This document shows positions 8,159-16,615 of a stretch of DNA of 64,000 bases, piece after piece (the stretch's first letter is position 1; each line of letters starts with the position of its first letter). The notes under the pieces are model-generated. The model had not been told where the DNA came from. It worked only from the letters and a program-made list of their open reading frames with translations, and ran no database searches. The DNA comes from Butyrivibrio sp. XPD2006 (GTDB taxonomy: Bacteria > Bacillota > Clostridia > Lachnospirales > Lachnospiraceae), in the NCBI RefSeq assembly GCF_000420865.1, contig NZ_ATVT01000006.1, positions 124,001-188,000 of the forward strand, given 5' to 3'. The translations under genes were made by a program, and so were the position numbers.

Positions 8159-8375
8159 AAGTAACTTAAAGAAATTTTGGTAATAACAATCAACTAGATC
8201 TTATTCTCAACATTCGTGATACCCTCAGATTATTTAGCAAAGATCACACATAAAAAAAATTGAGCGTTGATATTGAGGAAATCATCCAATGAGTATGATA
8301 GTATTATGACATACTTGTGGTCCCAAACATACATACGACATTTGACATATTGTAATTGACTTAGATTCTTCAAAT

Positions 8376-8390
8376 CAATTATTATAATTG
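8376..8390. promoter_or_regulatory. Palindrome CAATTA-TTA-TAATTG, candidate C-protein operator
   Basis: Perfect 6-3-6 inverted repeat 21 bp upstream of the control gene ATG, overlapping a TATAAT hexamer (8383-8388) and directly before the AGGAGG site. A second half-site CAATTA overlaps the start codon. Restriction-modification control proteins usually bind such repeats next to their own promoter. TTGACA (8342) and TTGACT (8358) upstream could serve as -35 elements. Confidence 0.45.
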
Positions 8391-8411
8391 TAGGAGGAAA
8401 ACCTTACAATT

Positions 8412-8639
8412 ATGGTAGAGAAATTTGTTGGTACTAGAATAAAAGAGCTTCGCAAAAAAGCTTCCTTAACGCAGGAAGAATTAGCCCTTAAGTCAGGAAT
8501 TGATCGCACTTATATAGCCAGTGTTGAATCAGGTCATAGAAATATATCCATTAAAAATCTTCACAAAATAACCCACTCTTTGAATTATACTCTGTCTGAT
8601 TTTTTTGAAAACTATGAGGCAAATGAAAAACATGAATAA
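8412..8639 (+). CDS. XRE-family control (C) protein of the restriction-modification system
   Basis: A 75-residue helix-turn-helix protein (RIKELRKKASLTQEELALKSGIDRTYIASVESGHRNISIKNLHKI) with the length and pattern of type II restriction-modification controllers. Such proteins delay expression of the nuclease until methylation is established. AGGAGG lies 12 bp before the ATG. Its end overlaps the start of the restriction enzyme gene by 8 bp if that begins at 8632, typical of C-R operons. The palindrome just upstream is the likely autoregulatory site. Confidence 0.85.
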   Translation: MVEKFVGTRIKELRKKASLTQEELALKSGIDRTYIASVESGHRNISIKNLHKITHSLNYTLSDFFENYEANEKHE

Positions 8640-9609
8640 ATATACCCTAGGCACTATTGAAGCATCTGAACAACTAATCCGAGATTTGTACATCAATATT
8701 AGAACTGAAGTAAATAAATGGTCCACAATAACAAATCAAACTCCGCAAGCAAGAATGGGTTACATAGGCCAACATTTAGTTAGCGTCGTCACCGGTTATC
8801 CTGGCAGCAAATCTGGCGCACGCGGTTATGATTTAGTGATGGATAATGGTTCATACGGCGAAATTAAAACTTGCTACCGAGTTGATCAACTTGGAAAATG
8901 CAGAGATTGTGATGCCGTTGTTTCAAGTACAGAGAAAAAATGTTCAAATTGTGGTTCCATAAATATAATACGAAAAGAAGATTCAAAATGGCTAATTGGT
9001 ATTCAACATGATCAAGCATTTTCAGAAATAGCAACCCCAAAGTGCTATTATTTTGTACTGTTTGAGCCCGAAAGCATCGATAATCCTGATAATATAATTA
9101 TATCCATCTGGGAAGTAAATCCACAAAACAAAGGTTTTGTCTATTGTATGATAGATTATTACTGTAATATTCGTGCAAAATCAAAATCAAAGGCACCTTT
9201 CAACATGTGGCCATATGAGCTCAAATTTGCATTAACAAATCCCAAGTTAATATACCGTTCCCAAGTATATAGCGACGGAAGAATAGAAACACGTGTATTC
9301 CCTACCATGAACAATACATTTATTGATCAGTTAAAACCTTTACAAATTTATTCACAATCAAAAACTCTAAAAATTGATGCAATTAAGTCTGTAATCAAAA
9401 AAGTATCTTATTCTACATCCGTCAAGGGGACAAAAAAAGTATTATTGGAAAGGCTAGAACAGCTAAGAAAAGAAAATGATATCAGCAACAAAGAATTATG
9501 TGATTTGTTATCTGATGCAATTTATGGTCCACGCATATATATGTTCAAAAAAACAATTCCAAACAATTTGAAAAAGTACTGTCAAAAACTTTCTATAAAA
9601 CATCCCTGA
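8632..9609 (+). CDS. MamI-like type II restriction endonuclease
   Basis: A 325-residue protein with the block TPQARMGYIGQHLVSVVTG and GARGYDLVMDNGSYGEIKT, which I associate with the MamI restriction enzyme family (MamI cuts within GATN4ATC). Asp67 and Glu77-Ile-Lys79 fit a PD-(D/E)xK active site. A zinc finger (Cys90, 93, 104, 107) follows. The start is uncertain: ATGs at 8614, 8623 and 8632 are in frame, and a TTG at 8605; the last is best spaced from GAGG. It is translated with the control gene and converges on the methyltransferase gene. The specificity is inferred from the family, not read from sequence. Confidence 0.7.
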   Translation: MNKYTLGTIEASEQLIRDLYINIRTEVNKWSTITNQTPQARMGYIGQHLVSVVTGYPGSKSGARGYDLVMDNGSYGEIKTCYRVDQLGKCRDCDAVVSSTEKKCSNCGSINIIRKEDSKWLIGIQHDQAFSEIATPKCYYFVLFEPESIDNPDNIIISIWEVNPQNKGFVYCMIDYYCNIRAKSKSKAPFNMWPYELKFALTNPKLIYRSQVYSDGRIETRVFPTMNNTFIDQLKPLQIYSQSKTLKIDAIKSVIKKVSYSTSVKGTKKVLLERLEQLRKENDISNKELCDLLSDAIYGPRIYMFKKTIPNNLKKYCQKLSIKHP

Positions 9610-9630
9610 TGATAACACTTTAATAATAAA

Positions 9631-9665
9631 ATACATCCCAGCTGATCAAATCAGCAGGGATGTAT
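9631..9665. terminator. Bidirectional terminator between restriction and methyltransferase genes
   Basis: Long interrupted stem: 9-base arms (9631-9639 with 9657-9665) and an inner six-base stem. It lies between two converging genes and overlaps the last codons of the methyltransferase. Confidence 0.6.
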
Positions 9666-10548
9666 TCATATATTGTAAGCGTTCTAACGATTTATTGTAA
9701 TAATCGGTATCTATCTCAAACCCAATATAATTTCGTCTCTGTTCTCTACAAGCCTCAGCCGTAGTCCCGCTCCCCATAAATGGATCCAAAACTATATTAC
9801 CTTCATTACTACTTGCGTAAATCAAACGTTCAATGAGCTTTAAAGGTTTTTGCGTTGGATGAATCCTATCCTTTTCTCCATAAAAGTTAATATCGTCCCA
9901 AACATCAGTAATTCCCAATTGAGCATGGTATGTTTGAGCCACTTCCTCATAAGGTATATTAAAATCTAATATTTTCTCCAGTTTTTGCCACAGTTCTTTA
10001 GTGGGTAACTGTTCGCAAATATTTTTTCCGGTATAAATACTCCACATCCCACCGCCATTAGCTTTCATGCCAAGTGCCTCATTGATTTGCTTAGCCGTTA
10101 AACCTAACTCCTTTTGACGGTTCTTTAAATACCGCTTCACAAAAGGTTTACTATCCTTATAAAGGAATAGTATACTTTCTGTTACATTTGGAAACATCTT
10201 ATAGTTCTTTGTGGCGCGGCCTGATACTGCCTGTATTCCTTTATTAAGAATTATCTGTTGTCTTAATTCAAGACCAAAATCTTCTAAAATGGGAAGTAGT
10301 CTACTCAACATCCTGAAGTACCCAAAAAGATAGAAGCTCCCCCCTTTACGAAGGACTCGTGCAGCTTCAGCAATCCACTGTTTAGACCACTCAATATAAT
10401 CCTCTTCTGTTCTCCACATATAATCCCATTTTTCACCTATAACCTTAAAATATGGTGGATCTGCTACAATCAAGTCAACACTTTCATCATCAATAAGATT
10501 TTTCATCCCCATTATGCAATCCATATTATAAATCGTATTTATTGCCAT
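9646..10548 (-). CDS. DNA adenine/cytosine-N4 methyltransferase (beta-type)
   Basis: A 300-residue amino-methyltransferase. The catalytic motif DPPY is at residues 30-33 and the SAM-binding motif LDPFMGSGTT at about 254-263; the order (DPPY first, FxGxG last) is that of the beta group, which makes m6A or m4C. A GGGGAGG site lies before the ATG at 10548, which I chose over an upstream in-frame ATG at 10581. It faces the restriction enzyme gene tail to tail and should protect the same sites. The DUF2075 gene lies 84 bp upstream on the same strand. Confidence 0.85.
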   Translation of the reverse strand: MAINTIYNMDCIMGMKNLIDDESVDLIVADPPYFKVIGEKWDYMWRTEEDYIEWSKQWIAEAARVLRKGGSFYLFGYFRMLSRLLPILEDFGLELRQQIILNKGIQAVSGRATKNYKMFPNVTESILFLYKDSKPFVKRYLKNRQKELGLTAKQINEALGMKANGGGMWSIYTGKNICEQLPTKELWQKLEKILDFNIPYEEVAQTYHAQLGITDVWDDINFYGEKDRIHPTQKPLKLIERLIYASSNEGNIVLDPFMGSGTTAEACREQRRNYIGFEIDTDYYNKSLERLQYMNTSLLI

Positions 10549-10632
10549 TTTTCCTCCCCTGTTGTAGATTATAAGTAACATTATATCTTCTCATAAAAAC
10601 ATGTCAAGCATATGCCCAGATTAGGCATAACT

Positions 10633-12771
10633 TCATATTTCTTCAAATCCTATACTTCTTAAATATCGATATGTTCCGTCATAGTATTCAGGCAACCGTG
10701 TTTCATCCTCCCAAAATCCTGTAATTGTTTTATGTGAATTACCTTCAGGCACACAGATAATCATCCCCGCTCTAGCTCTTGTAAGTAAAACTCTATAAGC
10801 ATTCAACATATATTTTATCTGTTCTTGTTTACTCTCGGTATTCGCTTCAATTTCATTCCATTTATCTTTACCATTGAACTTGTAATAATGCCACTGCCCA
10901 TTTTCATACCTTACATCTGCATCCCATAAAAGACATGAATAATCGAGTTCCAGTCCCTGAACTTGAATTTCTGTCGCCGCATCTTCTAAGTAATTAGACG
11001 CTCTTGTATCTGCTTTATCTTCAAGAAACCAGTGAACAGCATTCTCAACATCCGATTGAAGGACATGTATCCCTAGCGGTTTATACCTTGCAGCTTCCTT
11101 TGTAATTAACACCCCTGTTCTTTCAGTCCCCCTCACCTTTTCATGAAGCCATCTTTTTGCCGCTTCCATATCTCTTGTCAAAAATATAGGATATTTCTCT
11201 TTAATCTCAGAATATAATGAAGCAGCACTCGAATCCAAGGAAAGCAACGCATGCACCATTGCAGAAAGTTTCTCTGCTCTATACGAGCGCAATGATACCC
11301 CTAAATGCAAAGCTTCAGCGTACGTCACATTGGTATTATTCATGAGTAGCTCATTAACCTTGCCTTCAGCATATTCCTCTTCTGTTAGCTGTGGAGAAAT
11401 ATATATTTTCCAATGAGTAAAGGTTTCATTCAATGCCTTGATCCACTCTGAAATGCCTGCTTCTCCTGTATTAATCTCTTGTCCGCCTCCTACAAGACAA
11501 ACTATAGTTGCCCAGTCTTCTCTTTGATCTAGTGACCATATCAAAAAAGATGCTTCAGACATAGGAAAATTGGGCACTTTTAGCTTATTTCCATAAGTAC
11601 CTCCTCTTTTGAGATAAAGAGCTAGTCTTTCATGCGTCCATGATCGTTGTGCCTCATCAAAAATGGCCACATGCTCTACTTCACCATATCCAGATTCATG
11701 CATCTTTACAGCTTTCAATGGGTCAATTTCAAGGATCCCGTTTTCAACAGGATTCTTGATCTTAGCAAGCATATTGTCCCTATACCGGTGAATTATCTGA
11801 ATGAATTTACCCACCTCACGTCTCGAATCAGACAGTTTCTTTGTTTCACCTCTATTCTTGCACTTCTGATAGTTATCCTTTGCAAGGGCTTCGTTCAGCA
11901 CTGCTACTAAAGGTCCATTGCCAGATAAATAAACTGCCCCTTCATCTTCTATTGGATTTTCACATCCTTGATATGTTTGCTTTACTGCTACGTCTAAACC
12001 CACAAGAGTTTTTCCAGCACCAGGCACCCCTGTAACAAAGCAAATGCTCTTTTCTTTGTTCTTTTTACTCTTATTTATAACATCTAGTATGTATGAAATC
12101 GTTCGATCTGTTGTTACATTGTCTGCCTCATGCCTAGTAATATCTTCAACTGAATGACTCTCATATAAAGCTTTGGCAGCTTCAATTATTGTAGGTGTGG
12201 GTGCATACGGACTAATGATCCAATTGGGGTCTATATCCTTTTCTTCAGGAAATTTACGAATCACTTCGCTTATAACCATAGATATTCTCTCTGCCCCAGT
12301 GACAAGAGGATTTACAACTCGATCATCATAAACCGACGACTGTACAATTGAAGAAGCCTTCTTATACTTTGTCGCTATCAATATTGGCACTATAAGACTA
12401 TCATGACTGTATTTATGGAAATTCTTCAGATCCAAGGCATAGTCCAATACTTGATCAATGTCAGTTTCAATTATCCTGGATTCTCCAACCTTGAACTCTA
12501 GGCAAAACACGATTCCTTTAAGTAATAGAACTACATCTATTCTTTTTCCTAAACGCGGAATATCATATTCAAAAACAATATGCCCCCTGCTATCTTTCCA
12601 TGTCACAAGTGCATTTTGTAAAATCTCTAATTCTCCCATCCACGCTTCTCTAGTTGAGCTAAGAGTATCACCATGATAATTGTTATTTAACAATGCAAAA
12701 ATCTTATCTTTATCAGCACAAAGAAATTCACTAATTTCGCTATCAAACAAGCATCGGTTACTATTTTTCAC
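10633..12771 (-). CDS. DUF2075 ATPase/helicase with N-terminal nuclease-like domain
   Basis: A 712-residue protein. Residues about 75-95 read KRIDVVLLLKGIVFCLEFKVG, where Asp79, Glu92 and Lys94 fit a PD-(D/E)xK nuclease core. The Walker A motif GVPGAGKT is at 248-255, FDEAQRSW is a Walker B-like DEAQ box, and the C-terminus ends with a helicase-like YRVLLTRARAGMIICVP. This is the DUF2075 family, often found in defence loci. The start is a GTG at 12771 with AGGAGG seven bases before it. It lies directly upstream of the methyltransferase, so it may belong to the restriction system or be an independent defence gene. Confidence 0.8.
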   Translation of the reverse strand: MKNSNRCLFDSEISEFLCADKDKIFALLNNNYHGDTLSSTREAWMGELEILQNALVTWKDSRGHIVFEYDIPRLGKRIDVVLLLKGIVFCLEFKVGESRIIETDIDQVLDYALDLKNFHKYSHDSLIVPILIATKYKKASSIVQSSVYDDRVVNPLVTGAERISMVISEVIRKFPEEKDIDPNWIISPYAPTPTIIEAAKALYESHSVEDITRHEADNVTTDRTISYILDVINKSKKNKEKSICFVTGVPGAGKTLVGLDVAVKQTYQGCENPIEDEGAVYLSGNGPLVAVLNEALAKDNYQKCKNRGETKKLSDSRREVGKFIQIIHRYRDNMLAKIKNPVENGILEIDPLKAVKMHESGYGEVEHVAIFDEAQRSWTHERLALYLKRGGTYGNKLKVPNFPMSEASFLIWSLDQREDWATIVCLVGGGQEINTGEAGISEWIKALNETFTHWKIYISPQLTEEEYAEGKVNELLMNNTNVTYAEALHLGVSLRSYRAEKLSAMVHALLSLDSSAASLYSEIKEKYPIFLTRDMEAAKRWLHEKVRGTERTGVLITKEAARYKPLGIHVLQSDVENAVHWFLEDKADTRASNYLEDAATEIQVQGLELDYSCLLWDADVRYENGQWHYYKFNGKDKWNEIEANTESKQEQIKYMLNAYRVLLTRARAGMIICVPEGNSHKTITGFWEDETRLPEYYDGTYRYLRSIGFEEI

Positions 12772-12859
12772 AATAGCACCTCCTATACAATCTCAAAGTT
12801 ACCAATACAATTATCCCATATTTTATTTTTTAATTGTAGTTTTTATTACTTTCAAAATT

Positions 12860-12892
12860 CACTGTGCAACAGACTTTTGCTGTTGCACAGTG
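12860..12892. terminator. Perfect 13-bp hairpin after the NYN nuclease
   Basis: Arms 12860-12872 and 12880-12892 pair without mismatch (CACTGTGCAACAG). It lies 42 bp beyond the stop of the gene at 12935 on the minus strand. The T tract is weak, so it may be a terminator or an RNA-processing or protein-binding hairpin. Confidence 0.45.
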
Positions 12893-12934
12893 ACTTCTTG
12901 ACTCCGAAATTTCAATCCCCTGTTCTAACTTATC

Positions 12935-13597
12935 TCATACAACCTCTTTAATCATTCGATATAATTCAAGCCCCTCCTTCATTCCATATTCATGAAGATA
13001 ATTAGAATATATAGTTTTCTTTGAAGGTCTACTATCGGTCCCAATAAAATCAATGATTTTATCTGAATCCGATTCAAATTTCGTCCCTTTAAGGATTCTT
13101 TCAATATTCTTCAAAAAATCTGCTTTTGCTTGTATATACGCTTGAGCCTCTGCTATATCTTTCAGAGCAATACCATCTGCAATTAGCCTCCTTCTTTGGC
13201 TATTACCCGAATCGTTTAGTGCCACGAGACCTCTTTCAATATTACAACTTCTTATTATTTTTCTATCTAAAGTAGTGGGAATCGAATTTATGAAATCCAC
13301 AACAGCATCAAATCCCTTATCACCCGTCACAATTACAATTTGTCTCTCACCTTTCTGATACTCTATTCCGATTTTTGTGGCAATATAAAAATCTAGTGCA
13401 TTCTTACCAGAATTGACAAGCTTATGAATCTTAAAATCGCATTGCGACCTTTCTATTTTTATTAGATCATCGTTATGAATCTTGTCACAAACATTGCTGT
13501 AAAAGACGAATAGTTTATCTCCTTTGTTTAAATACTCAGCGCCACGCAAGCCATATGATCTATGTACATTTTCATAGTCAACAAATATAGTTGCCAT
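12935..13597 (-). CDS. NYN/PIN-like domain protein, probable RNase
   Basis: A 220-residue protein with the acidic-residue pattern of NYN (PIN-like) nucleases: FVDYENVH at residues 6-13, KNALDFYIATKIG in the middle, and VTGDKGFDAVVDF. The C-half is helical and ends in a segment that could be a small RNA-binding domain (SKKTIYSNYLHEYGMKEGLELYRMI). GGAGG precedes the ATG. It is in the same direction as the downstream defence genes and only 47 bp from the hypothetical gene upstream. A nuclease role in defence or RNA turnover is inferred from the fold. Confidence 0.75.
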   Translation of the reverse strand: MATIFVDYENVHRSYGLRGAEYLNKGDKLFVFYSNVCDKIHNDDLIKIERSQCDFKIHKLVNSGKNALDFYIATKIGIEYQKGERQIVIVTGDKGFDAVVDFINSIPTTLDRKIIRSCNIERGLVALNDSGNSQRRRLIADGIALKDIAEAQAYIQAKADFLKNIERILKGTKFESDSDKIIDFIGTDSRPSKKTIYSNYLHEYGMKEGLELYRMIKEVV

Positions 13598-13644
13598 AAT
13601 TTTGACCTCCTTTTATAATTCATGTGCTTTTTCATCAGCTTTGT

Positions 13645-14436
13645 TCATCCTATTGACACACGAATTTGCTTTATTAGGCTGCCAAAATCGTCCTGTATAT
13701 ATTTTTTATTTATCCTCTTTTCAACGTCACTTATACTTCTCTCATAGGCGTGGGTTATAAGCCTGTAGTCAATCATATCTTTATCATGTGGCATAAAGAG
13801 AATATCTTGCTTTAACCTGCTTATATACGCATACTCATTTGATTTGGCTCTATTTACATACTCTTTTATTGTATTGATATAATTATCCTGAGTTCTGTTT
13901 ATTATAGATGAATAACAATTTGTATACTGCAAAAGTAATCCACAGCAAACATCAATTCCATATTTATCAATAACGGGTTGCGGCACATTAAATGATGCCA
14001 TCTCTTCTGTAGAACAGTTATATAGGCGATTATTCTCTAACGTCTTTATTACTTTTTCATCCCATAGATTACAATCACAATCAATAAGCACCTCTATATC
14101 TTCATCCCTAAGTGCAATTGCATCGTGATAGACAAAAACACCTTCGTCCTGACCAAGAAGACTGGATTTTTCCCAAATATAAATGGAATACTCTCCTGTT
14201 TCCTGAACATCCAGTTTCGAAATCCTTTCAATTTCGTTGCAAAAATAAGTGATTAGCTTTCGTGTCTCTTCAGCCTTAGTACGCAAAGTAGTTATGCACT
14301 TACCTTCATTGAAAGGTCTGGATACCATAAACGCATAGGCAGCAAGCATAGGATCTGCTTGTTTAAATACTTCTTGAACCCTCGTTCCTTTCTTAGCTTT
14401 TTCGATTAACATCCTCCTAAGTTCTGTTTGATTCAT
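13645..14436 (-). CDS. Hypothetical protein upstream of the NYN nuclease
   Basis: A 263-residue soluble protein of unknown family. I placed the start at the ATG at 14436, which has GGAGGTATC before it; the open frame extends ten codons upstream and overlaps a small ORF. It contains the acidic stretch AIALRDEDIEVLIDCDCNLW and the lysine-arginine-rich C-terminal half (RSISDVEKRINKKYI). No transmembrane or zinc motif is visible. Its position with NYN suggests a joint function, which cannot be named. Confidence 0.65.
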   Translation of the reverse strand: MNQTELRRMLIEKAKKGTRVQEVFKQADPMLAAYAFMVSRPFNEGKCITTLRTKAEETRKLITYFCNEIERISKLDVQETGEYSIYIWEKSSLLGQDEGVFVYHDAIALRDEDIEVLIDCDCNLWDEKVIKTLENNRLYNCSTEEMASFNVPQPVIDKYGIDVCCGLLLQYTNCYSSIINRTQDNYINTIKEYVNRAKSNEYAYISRLKQDILFMPHDKDMIDYRLITHAYERSISDVEKRINKKYIQDDFGSLIKQIRVSIG

Positions 14437-14455
14437 TTTTGATACCTCCGTATTT

Positions 14456-14533
14456 TTATGATCCATCTAATTCAAAGATGGTCCGTTTAATACGGTTATT
14501 TTCCATTGAATTTATTTCTACAAATCTTGTCAT
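14456..14533 (-). CDS. 25-residue small ORF
   Basis: Encodes 25 residues (starts MTRFVEINSMENNRIKRT, ends FELDGS) and has GGAGGACAAGAACA before the ATG. It ends 19 bp before the start of the 263-residue gene, so it could be a short leader or a small independent peptide. Only the ribosome binding site and spacing support it. Confidence 0.35.
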   Translation of the reverse strand: MTRFVEINSMENNRIKRTIFELDGS

Positions 14534-14743
14534 TGTTCTTGTCCTCCGGAAATCTGTTGATATTTACATTTTGTGTTGTTTTCTGACGTTCATTTAGTTC
14601 CTATCATTTCCTATTATACTCTTTTGCTGTCCTATTTATAGGACTCATTTGTTGTTTCCCAATTGAAATAGTATTGAAGCTCCAATTAGGATCTTGCTGA
14701 CTCCTGCCTCGCTTCTAGGCATACCCACATGCTCCTTCGCTTA

Positions 14744-14896
14744 TTAATCTAATAGTCCGGCCTTCTTCCAAACCCATATAAGAAAAGTTGGAATGAATAT
14801 CACACCCGAGATCAAAAAGCAAAAATAGGACAAAACTCCATGATTGGTAAATAGGCCAATAATACCGGCTGCAAATATTATTATTGATATAACCAT
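14744..14896 (-). CDS. Small two-helix membrane protein (intact copy)
   Basis: A 50-residue protein starting at the ATG at 14896, with AAGGAAG five bases before it. It has two hydrophobic stretches (VISIIIFAAGIIGLF and VLSYFCFLISGVIFIPTFLIWVW) and a basic C-terminus (KKAGLLD). The longer frame to 14959 overlaps the upstream gene. A broken duplicate is at 19326-19479. Function unknown. Confidence 0.55.
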   Translation of the reverse strand: MVISIIIFAAGIIGLFTNHGVLSYFCFLISGVIFIPTFLIWVWKKAGLLD

Positions 14897-14915
14897 ACTC
14901 TTCCTTTCTATCAAC

Positions 14916-15500
14916 CTACTCATATTTCGCGAGAGCTTTGAACAGTTTTTCATCGTCAATATCCCACAGTTTCTGATCCATTAAAGAGTACTGAATCAGT
15001 TGTCCGAATCTAAGATCATAGTGTTTACTCCACACTCTTGAGATTGTATCAATAAATCCCTGAATTCTGTCTCTGTCTGTATTTTCATGAGTTTCATATA
15101 CCGAATCCTTTATGCCTTGGAACAAATCTTCTATTGTTCTAACTCTACCCTGTCTTACATCTTCTTCAGATTTTTCCAAAGCCTTCAGTAAGCACTCCTT
15201 TTTAAAATCCAGTAACGTATCCTCGCAGTAAAAATCCTTTTCCTCAAACAAACTAACAGGGTAACCGTTTGCACTTGGAAGTTCTTCTATATGGATAAAC
15301 TCACCATCATTAGCTCCCGTTTGAGGCAATACAGTATATTCCTTACCAACCTCCAGTCCATCCTCGATCTGGCAATTACCATCACCTGTTTGGTCAAAAG
15401 TGTTTCCAATGCATATTACCGTTCTTCGTAACGGATTATAAATATCGATACGCTTTGTTATTACAAATCTATTATAAATACTATCGTCCAGCTTTTTCAC
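14916..15500 (-). CDS. Hypothetical protein, coupled to the zinc-ribbon paralogue
   Basis: A 194-residue protein without a recognised family. Residues about 25-75 (RRTVICIGNTFDQTGDGNCQIEDGLEVGKEYTVLP) look like a small beta-barrel, and the C-half is helical. The start at 15500 overlaps the stop of the upstream gene by four bases (ATGA), so the two are translationally coupled. If the upstream gene is frameshifted, its ribosomes may not reach this start efficiently. Confidence 0.65.
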   Translation of the reverse strand: MKKLDDSIYNRFVITKRIDIYNPLRRTVICIGNTFDQTGDGNCQIEDGLEVGKEYTVLPQTGANDGEFIHIEELPSANGYPVSLFEEKDFYCEDTLLDFKKECLLKALEKSEEDVRQGRVRTIEDLFQGIKDSVYETHENTDRDRIQGFIDTISRVWSKHYDLRFGQLIQYSLMDQKLWDIDDEKLFKALAKYE

Positions 15501-16187
15501 AAATAGCCACTTGGCAAATTATAACTATGATTGGTTGCTTTATCACCACTTGATATACTGTCAGCGTGGTCAAAACCATCCACATATACGTCGCAATGTA
15601 ACATAAGTGTATTTGGATTCAAACAAATCCTAATTATTCTATATACATCTGTTGACTTCACCCTATAAACAAACGCAGGTCTGTGTAAAACTCTTATCCA
15701 ACGAAGCTCCCTCTCATTCTTGGGGTGTATTGCACACTCTTCTTTATAAGATTCAAGCACTTCCCATTCTGTCCCAAGTGCTCTTATTTTTTCGCCCGAC
15801 TTCAAGGCAATAACATCACTTGTCATATGTCCAAAATCTTCATTTCCAAGCCTTTTTCTGCACATTTCTTCATAGTCACGCTTTCTCTGATAACCTTCTT
15901 CTATATTGACAAGATCATCAACGCTCATCTTCTGTGCATCTTCAGTGTAATATACTCCTACATACTGACCATTTTTAATTCCAATGCTAAGATCTGTCTG
16001 AGCTTTGCAGAACGGACACTCATACTGAAAGCCATAGAAATAACTAGCATCTTCCCGATCTACAAGGTCTCCTAACTTAAAGTCAATAAGACAACAATCA
16101 TAATCTTTGCTCTGTTCTTCGAAATCTACTGCCTTCCCACATTTAGGGCAAGTGTATGTTCCATAAAAAAGTATCAAACAATCCCAT
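15497..16187 (-). pseudogene. Zinc-ribbon paralogue with a one-base frameshift near its start
   Basis: Homologue of the protein at 3877-4581. The expected start is the ATG at 16187, with a perfect AGGAGG eight bases upstream, and it reads MGLFDTF before the frame is lost in a run of six T (minus strand; 16165-16170). With five T the protein continues YGTYTCPKCGK, as in the intact paralogue (MGMYDTFWGKYFCPGCKK). The frame after the slip is open and conserved to the end (two CxxC pairs, QYVGVYYTEDAQK), so the gene is recent in its damage, or the extra base is a sequencing error, or slippage restores it. An in-frame ORF from 16213 exists but its first residues are not homologous. Confidence 0.7.
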
Positions 16188-16290
16188 ACCAAAAGCCTCC
16201 TCTTTGTCGCCAACCCTCAGCAATACATCAATTTCTGCCAGCCGTCTTCAATGTTTATATTAATGATAAAACAGTCTGACTCAGACTTCA

Positions 16291-16307
16291 TTCAACGCTC
16301 CGTTGAA
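16291..16307. promoter_or_regulatory. Inverted repeat TTCAACG-N3-CGTTGAA, candidate operator copy 4
   Basis: The most symmetric copy, 104 bp upstream of the start at 16187. On the minus strand it is followed by ATGAAGTCTGAGTCAGAC, which contains a second small inverted repeat (GTCTGA/TCAGAC). Confidence 0.5.
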
Positions 16308-16322
16308 AATCCTTTCAAGCTT

Positions 16323-16508
16323 TTACATATCATCCATCTCATCCTCGAAGTCCAGCCACGCATCTAGCCTGTCCTCTTCTCTTTCCTTTCGAAGTTCGTC
16401 CTGGCGGCGTTCAAATTCTCTGCGTTCCTTCTTACTCATTCCGTTTGTAAGATCCTTGTATTGCCTGGCTGTTAACCTGACATCTTTATCTTTCTTTCCA
16501 AATAGCAT
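16323..16508 (-). CDS. Small charged coiled-coil protein
   Basis: A 61-residue protein, MLFGKKDKDVRLTARQYKDL followed by a long charged helix (KKERREFERRQDELRKEREEDRLDAWLDFEDEMDD). GAGGT lies before the ATG at 16508. It is hydrophilic with no membrane segment. Likely a helical partner protein of the small membrane protein next to it; no family known to me. Confidence 0.6.
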   Translation of the reverse strand: MLFGKKDKDVRLTARQYKDLTNGMSKKERREFERRQDELRKEREEDRLDAWLDFEDEMDDM

Positions 16509-16615
16509 AATTCATACCTCACTTTCATTTATCTACATAAAGGGCACATGGGCAGAAAATGATATATAATCATCCCCTGCCCCAACTTATGTTATAAGCT
16601 TTTCAATCATACAGA

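Larger units (their letters stand above)
7576..8411. other. Gene-poor AT-rich stretch between the radical SAM operon and the restriction genes
   Basis: There is no intact gene in these 830 bases. It holds a coding-like but broken frame at 7880-8158, and promoter and operator sequence for the control gene at its right end. The rest is AT-rich with stop codons in all frames. It probably marks the junction at which the restriction-modification cargo entered, with loss of an older gene. Confidence 0.5.

Noticed and set aside
10549-10581. Longer start of the methyltransferase at 10581
   Set aside because: It would include the ribosome binding site GGGGAGG within the coding region; the ATG at 10548 is the natural start.
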